Source of the DNA: an uncultured Clostridia bacterium
GTDB lineage: Bacteria; Bacillota; Clostridia; Oscillospirales; Ruminococcaceae
Reading direction: 5' to 3'
Length of the DNA: 46,506 bases
Assembly: GCA_947166945.1 (NCBI GenBank)
Contig: CAMVGH010000009.1
Location: forward strand, 1-46,506
Shown here: positions 15,480-23,989 of the stretch, piece by piece
Position numbering within the stretch: the first letter of the stretch is position 1
How the letters are laid out: every line of letters starts with the position of its first letter
Position numbers and translations under genes: made by a program
Notes under the pieces: generated by a model
Databases searched by the model: none
The model's input: only the letters and a program-made list of their open reading frames with translations
What the model was told of the DNA's origin: nothing

Positions 15480-15857
15480 ATGGCATCAGAGAAAGTTTTA
15501 AAGATCGTTGAAGATGTTAAGGAACTCACAGTTTTAGAGCTCAACGACTTAGTAAAGGCACTTGAGGAAGAATTCGGCGTATCCGCAGCAGCTATGGTTG
15601 CAGCAGGTCCGGCAGCAGGCGCAGGCGCAGCCGCAGCAGAAGAGAAGACAGAATTTGACGTTATCCTCGCTTCCTTCGGCGACAGCAAGATGGGCGTTAT
15701 CAAGGCTGTCAAGGATATCTGCGGTCTCGGTCTTAAGGAAGCTAAGGAGCTCGTTGAAGCTGCTCCTAAGGCTATCAAGGAAGGCGTTGCAAAGGCAGAA
15801 GCTGAAGAGATCAAGGCTAAGCTCGAAGAAGCAGGCGCAAAGATCGAACTCAAGTAA
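15480..15857 (+). CDS. rplL: 50S ribosomal protein L7/L12
   Basis: L7/L12 forms the ribosomal stalk that recruits translation GTPases. The 125-residue chain has the N-terminal dimerisation domain ([20 protein letters not shown]), the Ala/Gly hinge at about 40-55, and the C-terminal factor-binding domain ending [10 protein letters not shown]. The ATG at 15480 is chosen for the AGGAGG at 15465-15470; an in-frame ATG 21 nt upstream overlaps the ribosome binding site. A strong terminator follows at 15881, so rpoBC are not in this transcript. Confidence 0.97.
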   Translation: MASEKVLKIVEDVKELTVLELNDLVKALEEEFGVSAAAMVAAGPAAGAGAAAAEEKTEFDVILASFGDSKMGVIKAVKDICGLGLKEAKELVEAAPKAIKEGVAKAEAEEIKAKLEEAGAKIELK

Positions 15858-15880
15858 GTTCATTCTTTCTTACACAAATT

Positions 15881-15915
15881 ATCCCCGGTACCGTGCGGTA
15901 TCGGGGATTTTTATA
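15881..15915. terminator. Hairpin terminator between rplL and the cohesin-like gene
   Basis: ATCCCCGGTACC pairs with GGTATCGGGGAT around GTGC (15881-15908), followed by a T run. A-rich sequence on the other side allows it to act for the leftward gene too. Confidence 0.88.
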
Positions 15916-15921
15916 TTTTGC

Positions 15922-17994
15922 TTATTTTATTTCCGGCGGTACGGGAAAGTCGGGAATATCGCTCTCGTCGTCATCTATGCGGGATCCGGCACGGTGTCTC
16001 TTTCTGACTGTCTTTCTTGCAAGAAGCACACAGGCTGTTACCGCTGCCGGTATCACCACCGCTGCCGCGACACCTGTGTTCGGATTCACCGGACCGCCCC
16101 CGGATTGAGGAGTATTTCCGGTTGTTATCATTCCGACGTCGTCCGACACGATCTCGGGATCGTTGCTCTGCTGTACCGGATATTTCCTCGCGGTATCGGC
16201 AAACATATACGGAGAAAAGCTGTCTGTGGAGAAACTGAGGAAGACTGTTCCGCCTTCGGTAACTATCTCACGGTCGATGACCACAGGCCGTCCGTCTTCT
16301 ATATGGAATACTTCGACATTTTCCGGCGCGTCTGCCATTTCCTGCGGGATCGGTACCTGAAGGGAGATGAATCCGCCGTTTGCAAGCTCATGGATATACC
16401 GGTTGTTATCCGTATTAAGAACGCTGATATCAAACGCGTAACAGATATGTCCGGACATTCCGAGCTGTCTGAGCGCTTCCTGTGCGGCGGTTGCGGAGTA
16501 GTCGGTATTGGAAAGTATGACTGTGGAATTACCGCTGAAGTAGCTGTTCTTTGTGGTAAGTATCACGCTTTTTGCTGTCAGCCTGCTCAGCCCGGAGGCA
16601 TCGAGAGAAACGGTGACAGAGGGTTCTGTATTTTTTTCGCTGTTATCGGCCGTGTCGGGATCATCAGGGCCTTCGCCGCTGCCGATGTCTGTTATGTCGG
16701 TCTCTGTTTCGCTGTTGCCGCCGTCTGTTATATCTATCTCTGTTTCGTCGTCTGTTATATCTATCTCTGTTTCGTTGTCTGTTATATCTATCTCTGTTTC
16801 GTCGTCTGTTATATCTATCTCTGTTTCGGAGTTATCGATCGTCTCTTCATTTTCAGAGGACTGCGGCTCTATATAGTCTTCTTCTTCGTCCGTTTCGGAA
16901 TAGTCTATCTCATCATCATAGTAGCTCTGATCGGGCGCTGAGGGGTTGGTATCCGGCGCAGGCTGTGTGTTTTCGTTTTCCGGAACCACTACGATCTGTC
17001 CCGGGGAGAAGCTGCTGCTGTTTCCGTTGTTCTCGCCGTTGTTTCCTTCATATATGGTCGCTGCGATTACTGTATTCACCGGTTTCCACAGTTCGGTATA
17101 AGTGCCGGTCCCGGAATCGTAGAAGGTGAAGCTGCTCCGTTCGAGCTTGAAATTGTAAGAGCCGGAGGGAGCGTTATTTCTTACGCGGAACGAAGCGTAC
17201 AGTGTCATTCCGTTCGTAAGGTCTATCATTGCCGACGGATTGTTCGCGGTAAGGCTGAAATAACCGTTCCCGGAGTATGCGGCGGCTCCTGCGACATTCG
17301 GCGCCCACTGTAACAGCTCGAATGCACTGCTGTCGAAATTGACAAGCAGGGAAGCGTTTTCGGCTTTTCTTGAAGGGGGGATCTCCAGCATTACATTAAA
17401 AGAGTTCCCTCTGTAAAGTGCGTACCCCGAAAGCTCGATACCGCCCCCGTTCACAGGATAAGGACCTGCCGCGGTGCTGGTTCCGACTTCCACGGCGACG
17501 TAAGTGCTTGCAGGATCCCACAGAGAAATACCGATCTTCTCATTTCCTATAATGACCGATGAAGTTGCCGAGTGACGGGAAAGGGTGATGTAGTGCCGGC
17601 CGGTGACGGCATTGTCTTTTGCCTTCATTCGTGCCGTGAATACAAGGCCCTTGCTGAGATCTATGCTTTCCTCGGTATTTGCCGTTGTAAAGACAATATG
17701 ACCTTCGGTATTGTTTATAGAGGAAAACTGTAGATCTTTTGATATGTTCAGTCCCGCGTCCCAATCTATCGCTTCAAACACATTCGGGTCGAAATCCGCC
17801 TGTATTGCGACAGAGTCGGCGGGCTGAGCTGAGGCAGGGATCGTGATGCTGACATAAAAGCTTTTCCCCTGCTCCACATACATCTCGGAAGCATATATAC
17901 CGTCTATTCCGGCGGCATCGGCGGAAACCGCAAAAAAGGAAAGTGCTGTTATCAGCGTTATAATGATACCCGGCAGTCTGATCGGTCTGTTCAT
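15922..17994 (-). CDS. Surface protein with two cohesin-like repeats and a C-terminal membrane/wall anchor
   Basis: A 690-residue exported protein. Residues 1-27 are a signal peptide (cut near ADA-A). Two homologous beta-rich modules follow, about 30-172 and 183-315. They align at FDPNVFEAIDW with FDSSAFELLQW, at IDLSKGLVFTARMKAKD with IDLTNGMTLYASFRVRN, and at ISLWDPASTYVAVEV with TELWKPVNTVIAATI. The spacing and the late alternating strand followed by a G-rich turn read like cohesin modules. A Gln/Ser/Asp/Glu-rich spacer with a nine-residue repeat comes next, then another globular region (about 450-610), then NPNTG at 637-641, a hydrophobic helix, Arg/Lys residues and about 25 more residues. 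NPNTG may be a sortase-type signal; the long tail favours a simple membrane anchor. The role as a scaffold for dockerin proteins is inferred. It has its own promoter and a good AAGGAG site. Confidence 0.7.
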   Translation of the reverse strand: MNRPIRLPGIIITLITALSFFAVSADAAGIDGIYASEMYVEQGKSFYVSITIPASAQPADSVAIQADFDPNVFEAIDWDAGLNISKDLQFSSINNTEGHIVFTTANTEESIDLSKGLVFTARMKAKDNAVTGRHYITLSRHSATSSVIIGNEKIGISLWDPASTYVAVEVGTSTAAGPYPVNGGGIELSGYALYRGNSFNVMLEIPPSRKAENASLLVNFDSSAFELLQWAPNVAGAAAYSGNGYFSLTANNPSAMIDLTNGMTLYASFRVRNNAPSGSYNFKLERSSFTFYDSGTGTYTELWKPVNTVIAATIYEGNNGENNGNSSSFSPGQIVVVPENENTQPAPDTNPSAPDQSYYDDEIDYSETDEEEDYIEPQSSENEETIDNSETEIDITDDETEIDITDNETEIDITDDETEIDITDGGNSETETDITDIGSGEGPDDPDTADNSEKNTEPSVTVSLDASGLSRLTAKSVILTTKNSYFSGNSTVILSNTDYSATAAQEALRQLGMSGHICYAFDISVLNTDNNRYIHELANGGFISLQVPIPQEMADAPENVEVFHIEDGRPVVIDREIVTEGGTVFLSFSTDSFSPYMFADTARKYPVQQSNDPEIVSDDVGMITTGNTPQSGGGPVNPNTGVAAAVVIPAAVTACVLLARKTVRKRHRAGSRIDDDESDIPDFPVPPEIK
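16687..16830 (-). repeat. In-frame 27-bp tandem repeat (acidic nine-residue unit)
   Basis: Four adjacent near-identical 27-bp copies at 16723-16830, and one degenerate copy at 16687-16713. On the coding (minus) strand each unit translates to ETEIDITDD or a close variant. The high identity at DNA level suggests recent copy-number change. It lies in the spacer of the cohesin-like protein. Confidence 0.9.
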
Positions 17995-18060
17995 GGAATT
18001 ACAAACTCCTTACAACTTCTTGTATATATAAACGTAATTACCCACTATATATTCCATTAC

Positions 18061-18089
18061 AGTATAACACTATCCGCTGCTTTCGTCAA
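18061..18089 (-). promoter_or_regulatory. Promoter of the cohesin-like gene
   Basis: Minus strand: TTGACG (18084-18089) and TATACT (18061-18066) with 17-bp spacing, about 65 bp upstream of the start codon at 17994. Confidence 0.75.
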
Positions 18090-18180
18090 CCGAGATGCTT
18101 GATTATCGTGCAAAATATACAAATATTTTGATATATTTTGTCATAATTTACAATAAAAAGTGTTTATAAATTATACACTA

Positions 18181-18303
18181 TTGATTTTCTCTTCTTTATG
18201 TGGTATAAGCGGGGAACGCCCCGCCGCGAAAGCTGTCCGGGTCACTTTCTTCTCTTCCTTTTTCTCTTCCGCTATTCAAATTTTCTTCTTTATGTGGTAT
18301 AAT
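18181..18303 (+). promoter_or_regulatory. Duplicated promoter of the nitroreductase gene
   Basis: A 19-bp direct repeat (TCTTCTTTATGTGGTATAA) occurs at 18190-18208 and 18284-18302. Each copy is the spacer and -10 of a complete promoter: TTGATT-17-TATAAG (18181-18209) and TTCAAA-17-TATAAT (18275-18303). Between them is a GCGGGG-AACG-CCCCGC hairpin (18209-18224) and a pyrimidine-rich run. The rest of the 17995-18332 gap holds the leftward promoter and AT-rich DNA. Confidence 0.75.
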
Positions 18304-18332
18304 TCAGTTATCACAAAAAGGAGGATTTTCCT

Positions 18333-18848
18333 ATGAAAGATTTCTTGCAGCTTGCCCATGACCGTTACTCTGTCCGCGCATTTGACGGGTGTGATATCCC
18401 GCAGGAGGATATAGACAAGATCATCGAAGCCGGTATGGTAGCGCCGACCGGCGTAAATAACCAGCCGTTCAGGATATGGGTGTTCAGAAGCGAGAAAGCA
18501 CGCAAAAACCTGCTTTCCTGCACAAAAATGAAGTTCATCGAACCCGCAAAGGTCATCTTTGCAATAGGAGGTGATCCGTCACACGCGTGGAACCGTCCGT
18601 TTGACGGCAAGAATTTTGCGGATATCGACGCTGCTATCGTTATAACACACATGATGCTTGAGATACACGATCTCGGCTACGGTTCAACATGGATCGGGCA
18701 TTTCGATGTGAACGCGCTTGCGGAGCTTTATCCCGAGACAAAGGATTACAGCATGGTGGGTCTGCTTCCGGTGAGCGGGATCGCAATGGGACCCGGTGAG
18801 CGGCATACGAAGTACAAGCCGCTTGAGGAACTGGTAACGGAACTCTGA
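18333..18848 (+). CDS. Nitroreductase-family FMN oxidoreductase
   Basis: A 171-residue flavoprotein of the short clostridial nitroreductase branch. The FMN-phosphate site RYSVRAFDG is at 11-19, followed by APTGVNNQPFRIWV (the SxxNxQPW-type motif), and a C-terminal GIAMGPGERH region replaces the usual GYP/GRP loop. These enzymes move electrons from NAD(P)H to nitro compounds, quinones or flavins; the natural substrate cannot be read from sequence. The ATG at 18333 follows AAAGGAGG. It is monocistronic between its duplicated promoter and a strong terminator that it shares with the convergent ftsH. Confidence 0.88.
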   Translation: MKDFLQLAHDRYSVRAFDGCDIPQEDIDKIIEAGMVAPTGVNNQPFRIWVFRSEKARKNLLSCTKMKFIEPAKVIFAIGGDPSHAWNRPFDGKNFADIDAAIVITHMMLEIHDLGYGSTWIGHFDVNALAELYPETKDYSMVGLLPVSGIAMGPGERHTKYKPLEELVTEL

Positions 18849-18860
18849 TAAACAAAAATT

Positions 18861-18889
18861 CCCGTATGCCTTGCAGCATACGGGATCTT
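18861..18889. terminator. Bidirectional hairpin terminator between nitroreductase and ftsH
   Basis: CCCGTATGC and GCATACGGG form a perfect 9-bp stem with loop CTTGCA (18861-18884), flanked by AAAAATT on one side and a T run on the other. Confidence 0.88.
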
Positions 18890-18890
18890 T

Positions 18891-20870
18891 TTATTGTTCG
18901 TTGCTTTCGTTATTGTTGTTATCGCCGATCTTTATATCGTCAACGGACGGGATCGGTATATCGGATGCCGGTGTGCTTTCCGCAGCGGGTGCGGAGGGCT
19001 GTTCTGCATCAACGTACAGTTCGTTCTTCATTATCTTGTCGAAGGTCTCGCCGTCCATTTTCTCATGCCTGATAAGATACTGGGCAACGCGTTCGAGACA
19101 GTCGCGGTGGGTTTCGAGGATATTGCGGGCATTCTCATACGCCGTATCCACAAGTTCCCTGATCTCGGCGTCGATCTCGCCGGCGATGTTCTCGGAGTAA
19201 TTCCTGCCCTGCGAGTAATCGCGTCCGAGGAATACCTCGCTGTCGTTGGTGCCGTAAACGATCGGACCTATTTTCTCACTGAATCCGTAGCGTGTCACCA
19301 TGTTTCTTGCGACTCTCGTAGCACGCTCGATATCATTGGAAGCGCCGGTGGAGATATCCTCCAGCACCACTTTTTCGGCAACACGACCGCCGAGCAGCAC
19401 TATCAGCTCTTCTTCCATCTCACGCTTGCTCACATAGTTCTTGTCATGCTCCGGGAGCGACATTGTAAAGCCGCCTGCCGAGCCGCGGGGAATAATGGTG
19501 ATATGGTGTACCTTGTCCTGGGTGGGGCAGAAGTATGTGCAGACCGCGTGTCCCGCTTCGTGGTAGGAGGTGAGGCGCTTTTCCTTTTCGGTCACAACTC
19601 TCGATTTCTTTTCGGGACCCGTAACCACCTTGATAGCGGCTTCCTCGACATCTTCCTGCACGATAGCCTTGCGGTTCTTGCGTGCGGCGAGAAGCGCGGA
19701 CTCGTTCAGCAGGTTCTCAAGATCCGCACCGGTAAATCCGGCTGTGGTCTTTGCGATAGTTGCGAGATTGATGTCGGGGGAGAGTTTCTTGTTCCTTGTG
19801 TGGACTTTGAGTATCTCCTCGCGCCCCTTTATATCGGGGTAACTTACTGTGATCTGTCTGTCGAATCTTCCCGGACGAAGGAGCGCCGGGTCGAGGATAT
19901 CGCGGCGGTTGGTCGCCGCCATGACGATGATGTTCTGATTTTCGGTAAATCCGTCCATTTCGACAAGCAGCTGGTTCAGCGTCTGTTCACGCTCGTCATG
20001 ACCGCCGCCGAGACCTGCGCCTCTCTGTCTGCCGACCGCGTCTATCTCATCAATGAATACGACCGACGGTGTGTGCTTCTTTGCCTGGTCGAACAGGTCG
20101 CGGACACGGGAAGCGCCCACGCCGACGAACATTTCAACGAAATCCGAACCGCTTATGGAGAAGAATGGAACTCCCGCTTCGCCCGCCACAGCTTTCGCAA
20201 GCAGGGTCTTACCGGTTCCGGGAGGACCTACGAGCAGTACGCCCTTCGGTATTCTGGCACCGAGTTCCTGATATTTGCGGGGATTTTTCATGAAATCAAC
20301 GATCTCTTCCAGCTCCTGCTTTTCCTCGTCTGCGCCCGCGACATCGGCGAATGTGACTTTCTTGCCGTTTGCCGGCTGATTGCGGGTATTGGCTCTGGAG
20401 AACTGGTTGAGCTTGCCGCTGCCTGTAGTCTGGCGCATTATGACGAATGTGAATCCTATCATAAGCGCTATCAGTACCAGATACGGCACGAAGCTGAGCA
20501 GGAAGGAGTTGTCGGTTATCGGCTTGTAGTCGAACACCAGCGGGGAATCTCCGTGCTGCGCGTTGTACTTTGCCCGGTAACCTTCTATATCGTTCACGAA
20601 CAGGCTCACGTTCGGCACACTGTACCGGTATGTGGTGGCTGTGTTGTCGCTCGTCTTGAAATCGAGCTGTCCGCTGCCGAGGTCGAGCTTGTACTCTGTG
20701 ACTTTCAGCGAGTCGAACTCGTCCAGGAGCTGTGAATACGAGCCGCTGAACTGCTCGACTCCCGCAGCTCCGTAAGCGGGGACGAGCGTGTTCAGTATCG
20801 CGATAAGTCCCGCCACAAGCAGCGCTATTATCGCAATGTAGATAAATACGCCTTTGAATTTGTTCTGCAT
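18891..20870 (-). CDS. ftsH: ATP-dependent zinc metalloprotease FtsH
   Basis: FtsH is a hexameric membrane protease that removes damaged or short-lived membrane and cytoplasmic proteins. In its 659 residues the first helix is at about 8-28, an extracytoplasmic domain follows at 30-120, and the second helix is at about 123-145. The AAA+ module has Walker A GPPGTGKT (215-222), Walker B VVFIDEID, and the SRH with ATNR. The metalloprotease site HEAGH is at 437-441. The C terminus is Ser/Pro/Asn-rich and acidic. It is last in the tilS-hpt-ftsH order usual in Firmicutes, 45 nt after hpt. The ATG at 20870 has a GGAAAGGCGG site. A bidirectional terminator follows the stop. Confidence 0.97.
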   Translation of the reverse strand: MQNKFKGVFIYIAIIALLVAGLIAILNTLVPAYGAAGVEQFSGSYSQLLDEFDSLKVTEYKLDLGSGQLDFKTSDNTATTYRYSVPNVSLFVNDIEGYRAKYNAQHGDSPLVFDYKPITDNSFLLSFVPYLVLIALMIGFTFVIMRQTTGSGKLNQFSRANTRNQPANGKKVTFADVAGADEEKQELEEIVDFMKNPRKYQELGARIPKGVLLVGPPGTGKTLLAKAVAGEAGVPFFSISGSDFVEMFVGVGASRVRDLFDQAKKHTPSVVFIDEIDAVGRQRGAGLGGGHDEREQTLNQLLVEMDGFTENQNIIVMAATNRRDILDPALLRPGRFDRQITVSYPDIKGREEILKVHTRNKKLSPDINLATIAKTTAGFTGADLENLLNESALLAARKNRKAIVQEDVEEAAIKVVTGPEKKSRVVTEKEKRLTSYHEAGHAVCTYFCPTQDKVHHITIIPRGSAGGFTMSLPEHDKNYVSKREMEEELIVLLGGRVAEKVVLEDISTGASNDIERATRVARNMVTRYGFSEKIGPIVYGTNDSEVFLGRDYSQGRNYSENIAGEIDAEIRELVDTAYENARNILETHRDCLERVAQYLIRHEKMDGETFDKIMKNELYVDAEQPSAPAAESTPASDIPIPSVDDIKIGDNNNNESNEQ

Positions 20871-20915
20871 TTAGACCGCCTTTCCTATATGTTCTTCACA
20901 TACTTTTATATTTAT

Positions 20916-21458
20916 TCACTTTTCGTAAACTTCATGTTTAAGTACGCCGATATACGGCAGATTGCGATAGGACTCCGCATAGTCCAGACCGTAGCCCACC
21001 AGGAATTCGTTTTCCACGTCGAAGCACTTGTAATCTGCCTTTGCGTCTCCCGCTTTCTCCGCAGTCACCTTGTCCAGCAGAGCGCATATCCTCACCGAAG
21101 CGGGGTTCTTTCCGAGCAGGTATTTCTTTACAGCGGTAAGTGTCCGTGCGGTATCGAGGATATCCTCAACGAGTATTATATCCTTTTCCGAGATATCCGT
21201 ATCCAGGTCTTTGAGTATCTTCACATTTCCGGTGGACTTTGCGGAGCTGCCGTAGGATTTCGCTACCATGAAGTCGATCTCACATTCAAGGTCTATGGCT
21301 CTCATAAGGTCGGTCATGAAAACCACCGATCCTTTCAGGATCCCCACCAGCAGCGGTGTCTTTCCGGCATAGTCCTCGGTTATCTTTTTGCCGACAGTCT
21401 TTACCGCTTCCGAAAGCTGTTCCTCCGTAAATAATATCCTCTCAACGTCTTTATGCAT
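20916..21458 (-). CDS. hpt: Hypoxanthine phosphoribosyltransferase
   Basis: Purine salvage enzyme joining hypoxanthine or guanine to PRPP. The 180-residue chain has the family layout: LLVGILKGSVVFMTDL, then the flexible-loop region (AKSYGSSAKSTG), then the PRPP-binding loop VEDILDTARTL at 97-107. The usual Gly in that loop (DTG or DSG) is Ala104 here, clear in the codon GCA, a substitution that could affect phosphate binding. The order tilS-hpt-ftsH is conserved. A separate promoter upstream at 21498-21526 suggests hpt-ftsH can be expressed without tilS. Confidence 0.93.
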   Translation of the reverse strand: MHKDVERILFTEEQLSEAVKTVGKKITEDYAGKTPLLVGILKGSVVFMTDLMRAIDLECEIDFMVAKSYGSSAKSTGNVKILKDLDTDISEKDIILVEDILDTARTLTAVKKYLLGKNPASVRICALLDKVTAEKAGDAKADYKCFDVENEFLVGYGLDYAESYRNLPYIGVLKHEVYEK

Positions 21459-21497
21459 TTCCGTATCCTCGATATCTTTTTAAATTGTCAATAAAAT

Positions 21498-21526
21498 AGT
21501 ATAACATACTTATGTGAAAAAATCAA
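21498..21526 (-). promoter_or_regulatory. Internal promoter for hpt-ftsH
   Basis: Minus strand: TTGATT (21521-21526) and TATACT (21498-21503) with 17-bp spacing, in the 115-nt gap between tilS and hpt. A further TTGACA lies downstream of the -10 with no -10 of its own. Confidence 0.68.
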
Positions 21527-21573
21527 CATATAAAATGTTCAATTTATGAAAATTTTATCACACAAAGGTAAAA

Positions 21574-22548
21574 TCAGCCGTTATCTGTACGGTTTCTGTA
21601 AGCCTGGAACTCATTTTTTACAAAAAATACCTTTTTTCGCACATAGGCGAACCTGTCTTTACAGAGGTTTACGCGCCCCATGCCTTTGAATATGATCTCC
21701 TCGCACTGGGAAACGCGCAGTTCCGACGGCTCCACGCCGTGTTCCTTCAGCTCCGCCGCTATTATGCGGAACCTTACCGCCGGGTGCAGTTCTCCGAGTC
21801 TGCGTGAATCGAATCCGCCGTCTGTCCGGCAATCCGCCGCGGCTTTCGCGGCATATCCCGAGATGAAGTCTTCGTCTTTCCCGACTGCTTCCGTCATTCG
21901 TGATACCGCGCTTATAAATGAGGGATTGAACTCTTTCATCAGCGGCAGGACATTATGCCGTATGCGGTTGCGGGTGCAGTCGTCTTCGAGATTGGTGCTG
22001 TCGGTGACAAAATCTATCCCGTTTTCACGGCAGTAGGCTTCCGTCTGCTCCCTTGTGCAGAGTATCAGCGGACGGATCATTCCCTCTCTTGCGGGCGGGA
22101 TGCCGGCAAGCCCTTTTGTGCCGGTACCGCGTATCATATTCATCAGTACCGTCTCGGCACTGTCGTTTGCGGTGTGTGCGGTGGCTATGACCGACCCGAA
22201 TTTCTCACGGGCTTTCCCGAAGCACTCATACCGCAGCCGTCTTGCCGCCTGTTCGATGCTCTCGTGCTTCCCGACAGCCCCGCGCACATCTATCCTGTAC
22301 ACTTCCAGCGGTACACTGAGCTTATCACACAGCTCCCGTGCAAACATCTCGTCACGGTCGCTCTCGGCTCCCCTCAGACAGTGGTTGATGTGGCAGGCAG
22401 ACAGGTCTATGCCCAGTTCTTCCCGCAGTTCGTACAGCGAACCCAGCAGCGCGCAGCTGTCCGCGCCCCCGCTCAGTCCTGCCGTAACGCTTCGGCAGTC
22501 CGTGAGCATACCGAATTTTTCAATTGCATCACCTACCCGGGTCTTCAT
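21574..22548 (-). CDS. tilS: tRNA(Ile)-lysidine synthase
   Basis: TilS makes lysidine at position 34 of tRNA-Ile(CAU) so that it reads AUA; it is essential. The N-type PP-loop SGGADS is at 26-31. The rest of the catalytic domain is recognisable: HINHCLRGAESDRDE, then TAHTANDSAETVLMNMIRGTG, and DSTNLEDDCTRNRIRHNVLP. At 324 residues it is shorter than the 430-470-residue form and lacks most of the C-terminal domains; the last 60 residues may be a minimal version. It starts inside dnaB, overlapping its 3' end by 20 nt, so the two are probably coupled. Confidence 0.93.
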   Translation of the reverse strand: MKTRVGDAIEKFGMLTDCRSVTAGLSGGADSCALLGSLYELREELGIDLSACHINHCLRGAESDRDEMFARELCDKLSVPLEVYRIDVRGAVGKHESIEQAARRLRYECFGKAREKFGSVIATAHTANDSAETVLMNMIRGTGTKGLAGIPPAREGMIRPLILCTREQTEAYCRENGIDFVTDSTNLEDDCTRNRIRHNVLPLMKEFNPSFISAVSRMTEAVGKDEDFISGYAAKAAADCRTDGGFDSRRLGELHPAVRFRIIAAELKEHGVEPSELRVSQCEEIIFKGMGRVNLCKDRFAYVRKKVFFVKNEFQAYRNRTDNG

Positions 22549-23890
22549 ATCTGTCCTCCACGGAGGTGAATCTTGTATATTCGCCGTCCCAGCGCAGCGG
22601 CACCGTACACTGTTTGCCGTGACGGTTCTTTGCGACTATACACTCACAGCTGTTTATATGGTCGGTCTTTTCTTTATTGTAATAGAAATCGCGGTACAGA
22701 AAAAGAACAACGTCCGCATCCTGCTCCACGGAACCGGAATCTCTCAGGTCGGAAAGCAGCGGACGCTTGTCCTCGCGGGCGTCCGGACCTCTGGATAGCT
22801 GCGACAGTGCTATGACCGGGACATTGAGTTCCTTTGCCATGATCTTCAGGTTACGGGTGATCTCTGTTACCTCCGCGACACGGTTGCCGCTGTTCCTGCC
22901 TTTTACGGTTATAAGACCGAGATAGTCGATCACCACCAGCCCCACATCGCTGAGACGGCGGAGTTTGGCTTTTATCTCGCCTACCGTTATATTGGCGGTA
23001 TCATCTACATATATCTGGGTCTGCATCAGCATTTCGCCCGCTTCATAAAGTCCCATCCAGCGGTCCTGCGGTATCAGTCCGTTCTTCATGCTCTCCGAAT
23101 CTATTTTACCCTCGGAGGACAGCATTCTTTCAACAAGCTGGGAACGTGACATTTCAAGGCTGAACACCGCTATCTTCTTGCCGCGGTTTATCCTTGCGGC
23201 ATTTACCGCTATGTTCATTGCGAAAGAAGTCTTTCCCATACCCGGACGGGCTGCGATAAGTATAAGGCTTGCCGGCATCAGACCGAATATGACCTTGTCA
23301 AGTGTCGGAAATCCCGAACTCATACCGTGCTGCTGCGCGGGTTCGCGGTTTTCGGCGACTCTCATGAGGTGCTGGAGTATATCTACCACCGTAGGCTCAA
23401 TATGCAGCAGCCCCGATGTCTCCTTGCTGCTCCGTATATCGTAGATGCGCCGTTCGGCGTATTCGAGCAGAGCGGCAGGCTCTTCGGTCCCGGAGGTCGC
23501 TTTTTCAAAAATATCCCTGGAGGCATAAATAAGTTCGCGCAGCACAAATTTCTCATCGAGTACGTCCGCGTAGCTTTCAATGGACGAGTGTTCCACGGCA
23601 AGCATAGAGATCTTGTACAGGTATTCCTTCGCCTGTTCCGTCGATTCAAACACCTTTTCTCTTGCGCAGCGTTCGGTGAGACTTACTATATTTATATCGC
23701 TTCCTCCGACGAACATTTTCTGCATCACCGAGAATATCCCCTTGTGGGTCTCCCGGAAGAAATGTTCGGGGGTGAGCCTGTCGGAAACCTTGGATATCAG
23801 ATCCGGGTCCGCAATTATCGAACCGAGCACCATCTGTTCCGCGTCCGTGCTGTACGGCAGGTTTATGTCGCTTATTTCAAGTTCCGCCAT
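22529..23890 (-). CDS. dnaB: Replicative DNA helicase
   Basis: The ring helicase that unwinds the replication fork (DnaC in Bacillus naming). The 453-residue product has the N-terminal domain (PYSTDAEQMVLGSII), a linker, and the RecA-like domain with Walker A ARPGMGKTS (214-222), Walker B LVVIDYLGLI, and the DLRDSGSVEQDADVV and KNRHG motifs. No intein is present. The start is ambiguous: ATG at 23890 gives the conserved MAELEI beginning, while an in-frame TTG at 23932 would add 14 residues; neither has an ideal ribosome binding site, and I prefer 23890 for family length. It lies in the conserved gdpP-rplI-dnaB order. Confidence 0.95.
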   Translation of the reverse strand: MAELEISDINLPYSTDAEQMVLGSIIADPDLISKVSDRLTPEHFFRETHKGIFSVMQKMFVGGSDINIVSLTERCAREKVFESTEQAKEYLYKISMLAVEHSSIESYADVLDEKFVLRELIYASRDIFEKATSGTEEPAALLEYAERRIYDIRSSKETSGLLHIEPTVVDILQHLMRVAENREPAQQHGMSSGFPTLDKVIFGLMPASLILIAARPGMGKTSFAMNIAVNAARINRGKKIAVFSLEMSRSQLVERMLSSEGKIDSESMKNGLIPQDRWMGLYEAGEMLMQTQIYVDDTANITVGEIKAKLRRLSDVGLVVIDYLGLITVKGRNSGNRVAEVTEITRNLKIMAKELNVPVIALSQLSRGPDAREDKRPLLSDLRDSGSVEQDADVVLFLYRDFYYNKEKTDHINSCECIVAKNRHGKQCTVPLRWDGEYTRFTSVEDRYEDPGR

Positions 23891-23989
23891 GTTGAGTCGG
23901 AAGAAAATGCTTCCGGAAAAGCTTCCCTCCAAGCCCCCTTTTCAAAATCTTTAATGATTATTGCCGTATCATATCTCAATGTGACCGGC

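Noticed and set aside
16687..16830. Regular tandem repeat considered as a CRISPR array
   Set aside because: Units are directly adjacent with no spacers, keep the reading frame, and encode a protein repeat.
15562..16941. Long plus-strand frame covering the rplL terminator and the cohesin-like gene, with a repeated CYIYLCFV-type peptide
   Set aside because: It is the reverse reading of the acidic 27-bp repeat and crosses a strong terminator. The leftward cohesin-like gene has the signal peptide, promoter and ribosome binding site.
22529..23932. Possible intein or frameshift in dnaB because of the uncertain start
   Set aside because: The helicase motifs run without interruption and the length matches the family; only the first 14 codons are uncertain.
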